64,000 nt of DNA from Bacteroides sp. (GTDB taxonomy: Bacteria > Bacteroidota > Bacteroidia > Bacteroidales > Muribaculaceae), in assembly GCA_014802265.1 (NCBI GenBank), contig JAAVCP010000071.1:1-64000 (forward strand). The letters run 5' to 3'. Each line of letters begins with the position of its first letter. Position 1 is the first letter of the stretch. Both the position numbers and the translations under genes were made by a program. The notes beneath the pieces are model-generated. The model was not told the origin of the DNA. It searched no databases and was given only the letters and a program-made list of their open reading frames with translations. This document shows, piece by piece, positions 19,058-29,000 of this stretch.

Positions 19058-21292
19058 TTATAATGAAAGCCTCAGAGTGGCACCAAACTCTACTCCCCTC
19101 CCCCGCTGAAAAAATTCATTTCCCATGGAGAGGAAATAAAAAGTCTTGTATTTTGTATCCGTAAGGTTTTTGCCCCATAGCTGAAGAGAGAGATCGCCAA
19201 AGCCAAAAGTGGCAGATGCCCCCAAAAGCGCATAAGAGCGTTGCCATTCAGAATTAGACTCATTCCAATAAATCTTGCCCGTGCCTCTAAGGTTGACATC
19301 AAGTTCGAAGCTGCCATTGTTCCACCACTTGACAGGGGTAGCCCAAAGAGCCTGTAAAAACAGAGTGTGACGCGGAGCGTATGGTAAAAACTTCCCTTTA
19401 AAATCGTTTATTCCATTGAAAAATTCTCTGAATTTAGCATTAGTATATCCGTAACTACCGTTTAAAATGACATTTTCAGTCAAAGCAAACGCTGCTGACA
19501 CCTCCCCGCCGAAACTGTTGGTTTTTCCGGCATTCGTCATGATGCGTCCGGTAGTAGTGCCATCGGGAAACATTGTCAACTGCTGATCGCGGCAGTCAAT
19601 GTAGAAGGCTGCCCAATCAAGAGTCATTTTTCCTTCAAAAAGATCAAAATGTCCCCCTAACTCATAGTTCCAGCTTTGCTCCGGCTTATAACTAACGATA
19701 TCATCCACATTATATTGTGCCCCAATGCCCATAATTCCCATTAAACGCTGTTGGAGCACATCGCTAAACATTTGGGTGTTGAATCCTCCCGCCTTATAGC
19801 CGCGAGAAAACTTTGCATACAGATTGCCTATGCCGGAGGGGAACAGATAGCTGACAGACACTTTCGGAAGAACCGTAAGAAAATCTTTTGAGAGCCTTCC
19901 ATCGTCATCAATGTCAATAGGCACATAGCGGTAGACTTCATCCTTACCGTCTTGCTCATGAAAAATGGTGTAGCCGGTAAAGCAAAAAGAATGGTAGTTG
20001 AGAGTAGAGCGTTCATAGTCAAACCTCAGAGCGGCAGACAAAAGCCAGTTATCCAGTTTTAGGTCAGACTGATGATATATGGCTACACCCCATGTGGGCA
20101 CTGTGAAATCACTGTTGAGGGTAAATGCCCTGCTGTCCCATTTTATCGGGTATGTGGGATTTGACTCATTCCTATGGCTCTCGATAAGTTCAGAAATGCC
20201 CTTGTCAAGAAATGTAACTGGAGCCGACATATTGAGATGCTTATAAAATCCAAACACACCCGTCAGCCAGTTATATCTCTCCCCTGTGTCGGCATTCTTA
20301 ACAAGGAAATCTTCCGTCAGGGCAGTCTCATGCTTTTTCTGGGTAAGGGTAAAATAATTGAGAGGCAGGAAATCCTGGTCAAGAGTCATGTTGTCTGTAA
20401 TGTGCTGCACGGAAGTGACCGACACAAAATTAAATTTATCAGTAGATTTCCTTACTGTCAGTCCGTTAGCAAAGGTAAATCTTCGATAAAAGCAGGTGTC
20501 ATTATATTCTATTTTCCAGGTCTCCTTATATTCGTATGGGTAGCCTCCCTGTCGGAGCACACCAAAAGAGGCAGTGTTGACAGCGGTCCAACCATCAGAC
20601 CCTATCCACTGAAGCTTTACCCTGCCTGAAAAATTATTTTCACCGTCAAGTTTCTTGCCGTTGTATTCATTGGTAAAAAAACCGTCATGACCTGAATAAT
20701 CACCCACAACCGACAATCCCAAAGAATCACTAAACTTGTGATACCAACCGGCAGACAGTCTCCGTTTAAACCCGTTGCCGATTTCGCCCTTTATTTTCCA
20801 CCCTTGGAAGCGCATAGGAGATAGCGTGGTGATATTGATCAAACCCGCCATGGTGTTTCTGCCATACATAGTAGATTGGGGTCCGCGCAACATTTCCACA
20901 GAAGCGATGTCGGAAATATCAAAATCATAGGCATCCTTATTTATATAAGGTACGTTGTCAACATTCAGCCCCACAGAAGGCTGATCCATTCTGGCACCTA
21001 TGCCTCTCACATATATAGTGGAGGTGATACGAGAGCCATAATCCGGCATGAAAAAATTGGGTACCACATCAGATATCCCCTTTACACTCACTGCTCCAAT
21101 TGCATTGAGTTCTCCCCCGGATAGAATCGTGGCTGCCTCAGCCGCCTCATGCAGATGGTTCATCTGCTTCACTGCGGTGATATTGACCTCATCTAAAGTC
21201 ACTGACAATGAATCAACAACCACTTCTGTTGAGGCAGAAGCAGCAAGATGAGAAACCAAAAGTAACGACAATATGGATAAGCCTGTTTTCAT
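19058..21292 (-). CDS. TonB-dependent outer-membrane receptor
   Basis: 744 aa: signal peptide (about 1-20), plug domain (about 30-150) and a 22-strand barrel to the C-terminus. Plug motifs include TIYVRGIGARMDQPSVGLNV, VEMLRGPQSTMYGRNTMAG and INITT. It lacks the N-terminal carboxypeptidase-regulatory repeat of SusC proteins and has no SusD neighbour. It therefore resembles siderophore or other metal-complex receptors rather than glycan importers. The lipoprotein at 18107-19018 is probably its partner. The upstream inverted repeat at 21327-21346 could be an operator. A TAGTTTTG box at 21298-21305 is so close to the ATG that a promoter there would give a leaderless message. Confidence 0.93.
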   Translation of the reverse strand: MKTGLSILSLLLVSHLAASASTEVVVDSLSVTLDEVNITAVKQMNHLHEAAEAATILSGGELNAIGAVSVKGISDVVPNFFMPDYGSRITSTIYVRGIGARMDQPSVGLNVDNVPYINKDAYDFDISDIASVEMLRGPQSTMYGRNTMAGLINITTLSPMRFQGWKIKGEIGNGFKRRLSAGWYHKFSDSLGLSVVGDYSGHDGFFTNEYNGKKLDGENNFSGRVKLQWIGSDGWTAVNTASFGVLRQGGYPYEYKETWKIEYNDTCFYRRFTFANGLTVRKSTDKFNFVSVTSVQHITDNMTLDQDFLPLNYFTLTQKKHETALTEDFLVKNADTGERYNWLTGVFGFYKHLNMSAPVTFLDKGISELIESHRNESNPTYPIKWDSRAFTLNSDFTVPTWGVAIYHQSDLKLDNWLLSAALRFDYERSTLNYHSFCFTGYTIFHEQDGKDEVYRYVPIDIDDDGRLSKDFLTVLPKVSVSYLFPSGIGNLYAKFSRGYKAGGFNTQMFSDVLQQRLMGIMGIGAQYNVDDIVSYKPEQSWNYELGGHFDLFEGKMTLDWAAFYIDCRDQQLTMFPDGTTTGRIMTNAGKTNSFGGEVSAAFALTENVILNGSYGYTNAKFREFFNGINDFKGKFLPYAPRHTLFLQALWATPVKWWNNGSFELDVNLRGTGKIYWNESNSEWQRSYALLGASATFGFGDLSLQLWGKNLTDTKYKTFYFLSMGNEFFQRGRGVEFGATLRLSL

Positions 21293-21326
21293 ACCTGCAA
21301 AACTACTAACTTTCCCTCATACCCAC

Positions 21327-21346
21327 AATCATCATTTTTGATGATT
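21327..21346. promoter_or_regulatory. Inverted repeat upstream of TonB receptor (possible operator)
   Basis: AATCATCA and TGATGATT form a perfect 8-bp dyad around TTTT, 35 nt upstream of the receptor start and about 160 nt upstream of the divergent sdaA promoter box. Size and symmetry fit a binding site for a dimeric metal regulator. No U-run follows, so it is less likely to be a terminator. Confidence 0.45.
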
Positions 21347-21503
21347 TTAAATGTAATGTTCTCAGTGCCTACCTAACATAATACAAGCTGTGGCTCCCCT
21401 CCTTGTTTCTCACTACACACTATATCCAATAAAGGAAATAATAAATCTGACATATTATGGAGATGTATTTATATTTCATTGCACGTTTTCAATATTTTTT
21501 GTT

Positions 21504-21511
21504 TAATTTTG
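21504..21511 (+). promoter_or_regulatory. Promoter -7 box of sdaA
   Basis: TAATTTTG matches TAnnTTTG and lies 41 nt before the sdaA ATG. A TTG at 21479-21481 gives a 22-nt spacer, slightly long. It probably drives sdaA, rnz and perhaps the C10 protease. Confidence 0.6.
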
Positions 21512-21552
21512 CAAGTCAGTAAGAAATATAACCACTACCAATGATATAAAAG

Positions 21553-22770
21553 ATGAAATCTATCAGAGAATTGTACCGTATCGGCACCGGTCCGTCGTCA
21601 AGCCACACTATGGGCCCGCGGAAAGCCGCAGAAATATTTCTAAACAGTCACCGCCATGCCGAAGGGTATGAGGTAGTGCTCTATGGCAGCCTTGCTGCCA
21701 CAGGGAAGGGTCACATGACCGATGTAGCCATAATAGATGTGCTGTCGAAATCAGATATGCCGGTCAATATTATCTGGAAACCGGAGGTGTTTCTCCCCTA
21801 TCATCCCAATGGCATGACTTTCCGTAGCCTGAATGCCGCAGGATTACCCTCTGATGAATGGACAGTTTACAGCGTCGGGGGAGGTGCCATAGAAGGTGAA
21901 GGGATTGCCCATGAAGGTTCCGGAGAAATCTATGACCGCAACACAATGACGGAAATTATGGATTATTGTGAAAAAAGCGGCAGATGCTATTGGGAATATG
22001 TGGAGCAAAGTGAAGGGAAAGGGATCAACGATTATCTGCATGACGTGTGGGAAACGATGAAGGCAGCTGTGGAGCGAGGGCTTTCCACCGATGGCCGTCT
22101 ACCCGGTCCCCTTAACCTCCGTCGCAAATCACGTTCCTACTACATGAGAGCAGAAGGTTACCGCGACAATCTCCGCTCAAGAGGTCTCGTATTCTCATAC
22201 GCCCTTGCAGTAAGTGAGGAAAATGCGTCCGGAGGCACCATTGTCACAGCCCCGACTTGCGGAAGTTGCGGAGTAGTTCCCGCAGTGCTCTATCACCTTT
22301 GGAAAAGCCGTAACTTCTCAGATAAAGAAATGTATCATGCTCTTGCCACTGCCGGACTCATCGGTAATGTGGTCAAACATAACGCCAGCATCTCCGGTGC
22401 CGACGTGGGTTGCCAGGGAGAAGTAGGCGTGGCATGTGCCATGGCAGCAGGTGCCGCCTGCCAGCTATTCGGAGGCACCCCGGCACAGATAGAGTATGCC
22501 GCCGAGATGGGTCTCGAGCATCACCTTGGCATGACCTGTGACCCGGTATGCGGACTTGTGCAGATACCATGCATTGAGCGTAATGCATACGCTGCTGCAC
22601 GTGCGTTAGACGCCAACATATATTCCACCTTCTCCGACGGAAACCACCGTGTAAGTTTCGACAAACTTATCAAAGTGATGAAAGAGACAGGGCATGATCT
22701 GCCATCACTATATAAGGAGACAGGCACAGGTGGTCTGGCAAAAGATTACGATATAGAACACGTCAATTAA
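21553..22770 (+). CDS. sdaA: L-serine dehydratase (L-serine ammonia-lyase), iron-sulfur type
   Basis: 405-aa single-chain enzyme converting L-serine to pyruvate and ammonia. The N-terminal part begins with SIRELYRIGTGPSSSHTMGP, the substrate-binding serine-rich loop. Cys236 and Cys239 (TAPTCGSCG), together with the later block GMTCDPVCGLVQIPC, supply the cysteines around the [4Fe-4S] cluster. Both the beta and alpha parts are present in normal order. The stop codon overlaps the rnz start by one base (TAATG), so the two are translationally coupled. It feeds pyruvate into fermentation. Confidence 0.96.
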   Translation: MKSIRELYRIGTGPSSSHTMGPRKAAEIFLNSHRHAEGYEVVLYGSLAATGKGHMTDVAIIDVLSKSDMPVNIIWKPEVFLPYHPNGMTFRSLNAAGLPSDEWTVYSVGGGAIEGEGIAHEGSGEIYDRNTMTEIMDYCEKSGRCYWEYVEQSEGKGINDYLHDVWETMKAAVERGLSTDGRLPGPLNLRRKSRSYYMRAEGYRDNLRSRGLVFSYALAVSEENASGGTIVTAPTCGSCGVVPAVLYHLWKSRNFSDKEMYHALATAGLIGNVVKHNASISGADVGCQGEVGVACAMAAGAACQLFGGTPAQIEYAAEMGLEHHLGMTCDPVCGLVQIPCIERNAYAAARALDANIYSTFSDGNHRVSFDKLIKVMKETGHDLPSLYKETGTGGLAKDYDIEHVN

Positions 22771-23684
22771 TGAATTCATTCTCAGTCCATACATTGGGAT
22801 GCGGCTCAGCACGTCCATCATTTAGGCATCGCCCTTCCTCAACAGTAGTCAACCATAGAGGCAATCTATTTATGGTTGACTGCGGAGAGGGGGCACAACT
22901 CGCCTTCATGAAGCAGAGGTTGTCGTTTTCCCGCCTCCGCCATATCTTTCTGACTCATCTTCACGGCGACCATGTGTTCGGATTGCCGGGATTGATTGGC
23001 ACTCTCGCCTTAAACGGAGAAGGTGGAGAAATCACTATTCACACGTTTGAGGAGGGTAAGCAACAATTAGAAGCAATCTTCAATTATTTCTGTCGCGATA
23101 CGCCGTTTGACATCAAATTTAATGTCATAAAACCGGAAGAAGCTATTATCCTTGAAACAAAATCGCTGACGGTGCGTACTATACCACTTAAGCATAGGGT
23201 AGACACCGTAGGATATGTGTTTGAGGAGAAACCAAAAGAGCGACACATCAACGCCGACATGACAAAGTACCATCAAGTGCCTATAGCCTATATGCGAAGA
23301 ATTAAAGGCGGAGAGGATTTTGTGAAGCCTGACGGGACTGTCATACCCAACTCCCATCTTACGCTGCCACCCTCACCCTCCCTTTCATACGCCCACATAA
23401 GTGACACCATGTATATGCCCTCACTTGCTGAAAAAATAGGATCGGTTGATCTCCTTTTTCATGAAACTACTTATCTTGAGGAACATAAGGCGATGGCTGC
23501 CCCAAGAGGACACTCCACGGCAAAACAAGCTGCCATGGTGGCACGCGATGCAGGTGCAAAATGGCTGCTTACAGGTCACTACTCATCAAGATATAATAAT
23601 GATAACCGCTTCAAGACGGAGGCAAAGGAGATTTTTCCTAACGTAATACTCAATAAAGAGGGACTTATCACAACAGTTAACTGA
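22770..23684 (+). CDS. rnz: Ribonuclease Z
   Basis: 304-aa metallo-beta-lactamase-fold endonuclease that trims tRNA 3' trailers. The zinc motif THLHGDHVFGLPGL places His63, His65, Asp67 and His68, and a later HSTAKQAA motif plus LTGHYSSRY provide the remaining ligands. Length fits the short RNase Z form. The start ATG overlaps the sdaA stop. The tRNA-Leu gene in this window has no encoded CCA, so trimming by such an enzyme before CCA addition would make sense. Confidence 0.95.
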   Translation: MNSFSVHTLGCGSARPSFRHRPSSTVVNHRGNLFMVDCGEGAQLAFMKQRLSFSRLRHIFLTHLHGDHVFGLPGLIGTLALNGEGGEITIHTFEEGKQQLEAIFNYFCRDTPFDIKFNVIKPEEAIILETKSLTVRTIPLKHRVDTVGYVFEEKPKERHINADMTKYHQVPIAYMRRIKGGEDFVKPDGTVIPNSHLTLPPSPSLSYAHISDTMYMPSLAEKIGSVDLLFHETTYLEEHKAMAAPRGHSTAKQAAMVARDAGAKWLLTGHYSSRYNNDNRFKTEAKEIFPNVILNKEGLITTVN

Positions 23685-23714
23685 AAAAACATAACATTAT
23701 TCAACTTTAAAACT

Positions 23715-25940
23715 ATGACAAAGAGATTTATCATGTCAGCCCTTATTACAGGAGGGCTCGCCCTAAGTGGCTCGGCAGGAATTCTAACACCTGACGAGGC
23801 GTTGGCACGACTGATGCTGACAAAATGTGCTAAAATGCCGGCAAAAAGCATGGCAAATCCACATCTGGAAGCCACCCACTACTCGCATGACGGCACACCG
23901 TCAATTTATGTGTTTAATCTTAACGGAGGAAATGGCTATATTTTTGTCAGTGCCGATGATGCCACAACTCCTCTGCTGGGTTATTCAGACAAAGGGGAAT
24001 TTGATTCCTCCACCATTCCCCCAGCACTGAGATATTGGATTGACAGTTATTCGCGCCAGATTGCTTATCAACGCGCTGCAGAGAAAACTGACACAATCAA
24101 TGGTGGTGGATACACAGGCGTTACGTTGCCCAAAGAATGGACGGCGGTAGAACCCCTCCTCACAACAAGGTGGAATCAGACAGAACCTTACAATGAGCTG
24201 TGCCCGGAATATAAAGATGAACACTGCGTGACAGGGTGTGTGGCAACTGCAATGGCACAGACAATGAATTATTTCAAGTACCCGGAGGTAGGAAGAGACT
24301 CAGTAAAATATCGAGCTGCTGAAATTAAAGCTAATCTGAAATATAATTTCGAGGAGCATCCTTTCGACTGGGAGAATATGCTTGATGACTATTACCCGGG
24401 CGAATACACGGAAACGCAGGCTAATGCTGTGGCAGAACTTATGGTTGCCTGTGGCATGTCAGTAAAAATGAAATATACCACTCAGGAGTCAGGAGCGTAT
24501 AGTCAAGACATTCCTAATGCCCTCATAAAGTATTTTAACTATGACGAGGGAGTCACTATGTATTACCGTGACAATTATTCCTACACAGAATGGGCTGAAA
24601 TGATATATGACAATTTGAAGAATGTAGGACCGGTGATCTATGATGGTCAGGCACCTCTTCAGGGTGGGCACTCATTTGTATGTGACGGCTACGATGGGAA
24701 CGGTTATTTCCATTTCAACTGGGGCTGGGCAGGACTAAGTGACGGTTATTTTCTCCTTGACGCACTCACTCCGGAAGCCATAGGCACAGGAGGCTACTAT
24801 GGTGGCTTCAGTATGATGCAGGATATAATTATTGGTATTCAACCTCCCGTTGAGGGTGAACGCACACCTATACAAAAACGTGCCACTCAATATGGTGCGC
24901 TGACAGGAGATATTGACGGGAACACCCTTTACCTTGGAGTAGAAGATAGTGAAATTCTCCAATGGGGAAGTATCGTTGGCTGGGGATACGATGGTGACGG
25001 CACCGCCTTCTTTGACTTTGGAGGCATAATAGAGAATATTGACGACCAGGCACAGCCTGTGGAGTATATTACGTCTATCAATTTTTATGATCTTGAAATC
25101 AAGAGCGGACAGTATGCTCCTTATGATCCCGATAATCTCGATTATGCTCCACAATTCAGCACTGAAGATCTTACATGGCTCACTCCCGGACAAAAGTATA
25201 AATTTACTTTTGCCTCAAAAGATTTAGGTTGGGAAGAGGAAACGGGCAAAGAGGCAGCTTGGCTTCCATTAGTTACAAAACACGGTTATCCCAACTATAT
25301 CTATCTTTCCAAAGATGAAGATGGAGAAATCAGGGTTGAGGATATTCCTATAGGCATGTTTACTATAAGCAATGTTAAGTTGCCTGAGAAGGGTTACTAT
25401 GATCAGTCACTATCTTTTGAGTTTGACATAACTAATAATAATGACTTTGAGCTTTCACGTAATATCTGTGCAATCCTTGCTAATGAGGAGAGTATGATCG
25501 GCTTTATAAGCGACAGCTTCCTTATGACGCTTGCCCCCGGTGAAACCATTACCTATAAATGGACCTCTCCAATGATCCAATTTATCGGTGGAAAACCTAA
25601 AAACGGACAAGTATATATGTTCGGGTTTATTGACATCTCTAATATGTGGGAGTATGAGACTGAACCCGTATTCATTACTATGGAATATGAAGGTGCAGGT
25701 GTGTCATCAGTATCTGCCGACAGCAATGACATCATTATTTCTTATGATAAGGTTTCTAAGTCGCTGACAGTTGCATCTCAGTATGACATAATCAGTCTGA
25801 CAGCTACCTCAACTAATGGCACAACAATCATACTCCCGACTGCAGAGAATATCAGCACCGCCAATCTCCAACAAGGGTTGTGGATAATCAAGGCAATTGA
25901 TAAAAAAGGGAATACAAAGACTTTAAAAGTTATAATCTGA
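23715..25940 (+). CDS. Secreted C10 family cysteine protease with C-terminal sorting-like tail
   Basis: 741-aa streptopain-like protease. Order of parts: signal peptide (1 to about 21), inhibitory Spi-type propeptide (about 25-120), catalytic domain with nucleophile Cys175 (TGCVATAMAQTMNYF) and His319 (QGGHSFVCDGY) plus the NWGWAG block at about 335-340, a beta-rich middle region, and a C-terminal about 70-residue tail ending in LQQGLWIIKAIDKKGNTKTL. The tail resembles the type IX-style sorting domain and is echoed in the M6 protease and in the 60510 protein. It lies 30 nt after rnz, and a strong terminator follows. Likely a surface or secreted protease for host or dietary protein. Confidence 0.92.
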   Translation: MTKRFIMSALITGGLALSGSAGILTPDEALARLMLTKCAKMPAKSMANPHLEATHYSHDGTPSIYVFNLNGGNGYIFVSADDATTPLLGYSDKGEFDSSTIPPALRYWIDSYSRQIAYQRAAEKTDTINGGGYTGVTLPKEWTAVEPLLTTRWNQTEPYNELCPEYKDEHCVTGCVATAMAQTMNYFKYPEVGRDSVKYRAAEIKANLKYNFEEHPFDWENMLDDYYPGEYTETQANAVAELMVACGMSVKMKYTTQESGAYSQDIPNALIKYFNYDEGVTMYYRDNYSYTEWAEMIYDNLKNVGPVIYDGQAPLQGGHSFVCDGYDGNGYFHFNWGWAGLSDGYFLLDALTPEAIGTGGYYGGFSMMQDIIIGIQPPVEGERTPIQKRATQYGALTGDIDGNTLYLGVEDSEILQWGSIVGWGYDGDGTAFFDFGGIIENIDDQAQPVEYITSINFYDLEIKSGQYAPYDPDNLDYAPQFSTEDLTWLTPGQKYKFTFASKDLGWEEETGKEAAWLPLVTKHGYPNYIYLSKDEDGEIRVEDIPIGMFTISNVKLPEKGYYDQSLSFEFDITNNNDFELSRNICAILANEESMIGFISDSFLMTLAPGETITYKWTSPMIQFIGGKPKNGQVYMFGFIDISNMWEYETEPVFITMEYEGAGVSSVSADSNDIIISYDKVSKSLTVASQYDIISLTATSTNGTTIILPTAENISTANLQQGLWIIKAIDKKGNTKTLKVII

Positions 25941-25986
25941 CCCATAGTTGCATACTCTAACTACATGCAATTACATTTATACATAA

Positions 25987-26016
25987 CAAAGGCAGCGCAT
26001 CAATACGCTGCCTTTG
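25987..26016. terminator. Bidirectional terminator between C10 protease and macroglobulin gene
   Basis: CAAAGGCAGCG (25987-25997) pairs perfectly with 26006-26016 around an 8-nt loop. It lies between convergent stops at 25940 and 26041, so it can serve both genes. Confidence 0.8.
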
Positions 26017-26040
26017 CTATGTAATGTCCTATCACTATTG

Positions 26041-29000
26041 TTATTTAACTATCACGATGCGACCTGCGGAGTGAGCTGCTTGAAGTGGTGAGTATTGACT
26101 TTGTACTGAAGTGATACCAACGGAGTATTCACCTTCACGGTCGGCATAGCAGTCGTAAGTGATTACACTTGTACCTTTCGGAAGGAATTCGATAAAGAAA
26201 GAGGTCTTGGAATCTCTTACTTCCTGGTAAACTGCCAGCCTATCCTTTAGAGAATAGCCGGAAACTTGGTCAGCGGGTTCAAGGAATGCTCCACGCTCGT
26301 CAATAAGAGCCACATAATCCATATCTTTGTCGCAAGTAAGAGTAAGAGTGACCCTGACTTTATCACCTACATGAATCTGACCTTCAGTGGCAATCTCACC
26401 AGCCGGGGAATCCTTCACCACAAGTAGTTGCTTTTCAATCTTCAGATTGGCTGATTTCTCAGCTTTCACGTCTTTAATCGGAGCAACATACTGGCTTATC
26501 ACACCTCCCCAAGCCGGACCTGAGGAATGCTTATTAATTTTTAATTCTTTTCCAGACGCTTCAGATGGGTCAAGATTAAGAGTTACCATACCCGTAAGCA
26601 TTTCTCTGTCATCAACTGAAATGAGGTTATCTCCAATTTGGAAAGTTGCAGGTTCACGCGACTCAGTCCAATTGACACCGCTGTTTAAAATTGCCCCGAT
26701 CACTTCCACTGTATAAGAGTTAGCGCCCCAGTTTTCAGTTGCTTTTTGGAGCACAAGCCACTGACGCAATCCTTCAACAGCATCTGTACCGGGTTCTATC
26801 TCTGAGTAAGCCTCCAATGCAGTAGCAGTGGTTAGGAGCTTAGGCATGCCATCAAATCCCGATGACAAGTTATCAAACCACCACCCTTTCACTCCATCCT
26901 TTGAAGCATACTGATTGAGCGATTCAAGAATAACGCGTGCAGTTTTCTCATATCCATTACTGCGAGCCATAACAATCGCGGCAATGGTTTTATCATATAT
27001 TGAAAATTGTTTCCACTCCTCGGAAATCTTTTTCAATGCCTTATTCTTTAATCCCTCAAAGCCTGAATTGCTTGACTTATAATTGAAGAAGCTACGGGCA
27101 TAAAGATAACTAAGCATATCAAGTGCATATATCTTCTTATTATTCTTCAAATAATAATCGTATGCCTTATCGTCACAGAATTTAATAGCCTTCTCAATCA
27201 TCTCTTCGGCATCAGCTGGAAGACAATCTGATTGCTTCATGATTCCGGAGTATTTAATCACGTTGCGGGTAATAAATTCAGAGGCAGGCATACCCGGACA
27301 CCAGCTCCATCCCCCTGAAGAAGATTGCAGATCTTTCAGATTAGAAAGCAGAGAAGCCACAGAAGCATCAGCTGATTGCTTATCAAGCAACTTATCAAGA
27401 GAACGCATACGCTCAGTCTCAGAGCGGGCATCATTTACCCAGGGAGTATTGTTAAGGGTAACTGTCTTCAATTCAGAATCTTTCTGAAGATTTGATGTAA
27501 GAAGAGCCGTATCGTTTTCAGCAAATATCTTCTGCAATCCCTCTTTCACCCCGGGATAGCGTTCAACTATATTTACTGCCATAGAGTTAGCGAACAATGC
27601 ACGTATCACTGAAAATACATTCTTAGAGTCAGGGGCAGATATAGAAGGAAGTGCAAGGACACATTCCCACACAGGATTATCGCAATATTTGAGCGTAAGG
27701 TTGGCATCTTTCTTAAATTTAGGCAACTTAACTGCAAAATCCGTTTCGCCTGTCTTCAGATAAAAATTAGTTGACTCCACAACAGGCGTCGACGAGGGAA
27801 GCACCGCAATTACTGTCTGCTCACCGTCAGAGAATTTGCCAGCCACGGCATAAGAGCGTATTCCTATGGACGAAATATTGTCAGGGACATCAAACTGCAC
27901 TTCAACCGTGCGATTACCTGACGCAGTAATCTCTTCTGCACTAAATTCACGTTGGAGGAGAATCTCGTCAGAGTCGGGATTAAACAGCTCAATGCGTCCT
28001 GAAATAGCTGAAACGGAATCAGTATTATTAAATAGCGTGGCAGCAATCGACATCTTATCACCGGTACGCACAAAACGCGGAGGATTACTTCTCACCATCA
28101 CAGGCTTAGATGCCACTGCATCAAGAATGATTGACGCACTCTGCAATTCATCATTATAACCCATCAACTGGAACTGCCATGTGGTATTGAAGTTAGGCAC
28201 ATCAAAGCTCACCTCAACATCACCATCGGCATTACTATTTAGTCGTGGCATGAAGAACATCAGAGGCATCTCAATCGGGCGTAACTCTGCTTCATCGTTC
28301 ACCATATTTCCATTTCCGCCATCAGCTTCCACCACCTTTTCTTCTGCTAAGTCCATAGATGCCATAGTAGCTTCTGACTTAACAGTAGCATTCATCACGT
28401 GGTCAGCATCTTCTTCCATTCCGACTGCCACTTGTTCTTCAACTACCCCATAATTTCCTGTGGTTTGGGCTGCCTTCATCATGCGGGTGCCCCTTATTCT
28501 TATATTTGATAAGCCGGCACTAACCAGATCATAAGAATATGTGTTCCATTCCGGAGAGAAGCCTGCAATAGCCACATATTTCGGATTCCGGGTGAAATGA
28601 GCGGAAGTAGTGAAATTATTGATATAGCTTGATGAAACACTTGTAAGCATACCACGACCAAAACCATAAGCATTAAATCTCCATGTAAATGGAGCTAAGG
28701 CATTAAGAGCCTTGTCGGTCATAACCGCAAACGCAGGGATATTCCTTTGAACCTCATCTCCAACTGTAAAAGTAAATTTCCATTCCTCACTATCACCTGA
28801 TGAAATCTTATCACGAAACACGGAGGTGGTCACTTCCATCTTTCGGAGTGAGTTTTCTGGGACAATCTCAACAGTTGCAACATTCTGATTAAAGTCATGC
28901 ATACCACTGAGAGTCACCCATACGGAATTTTTATCAACAGGCGCGGGAATATTAACCTTGATAAGGTCTTCACTTGGCAACAACCATTCCTTCTTCAGAA

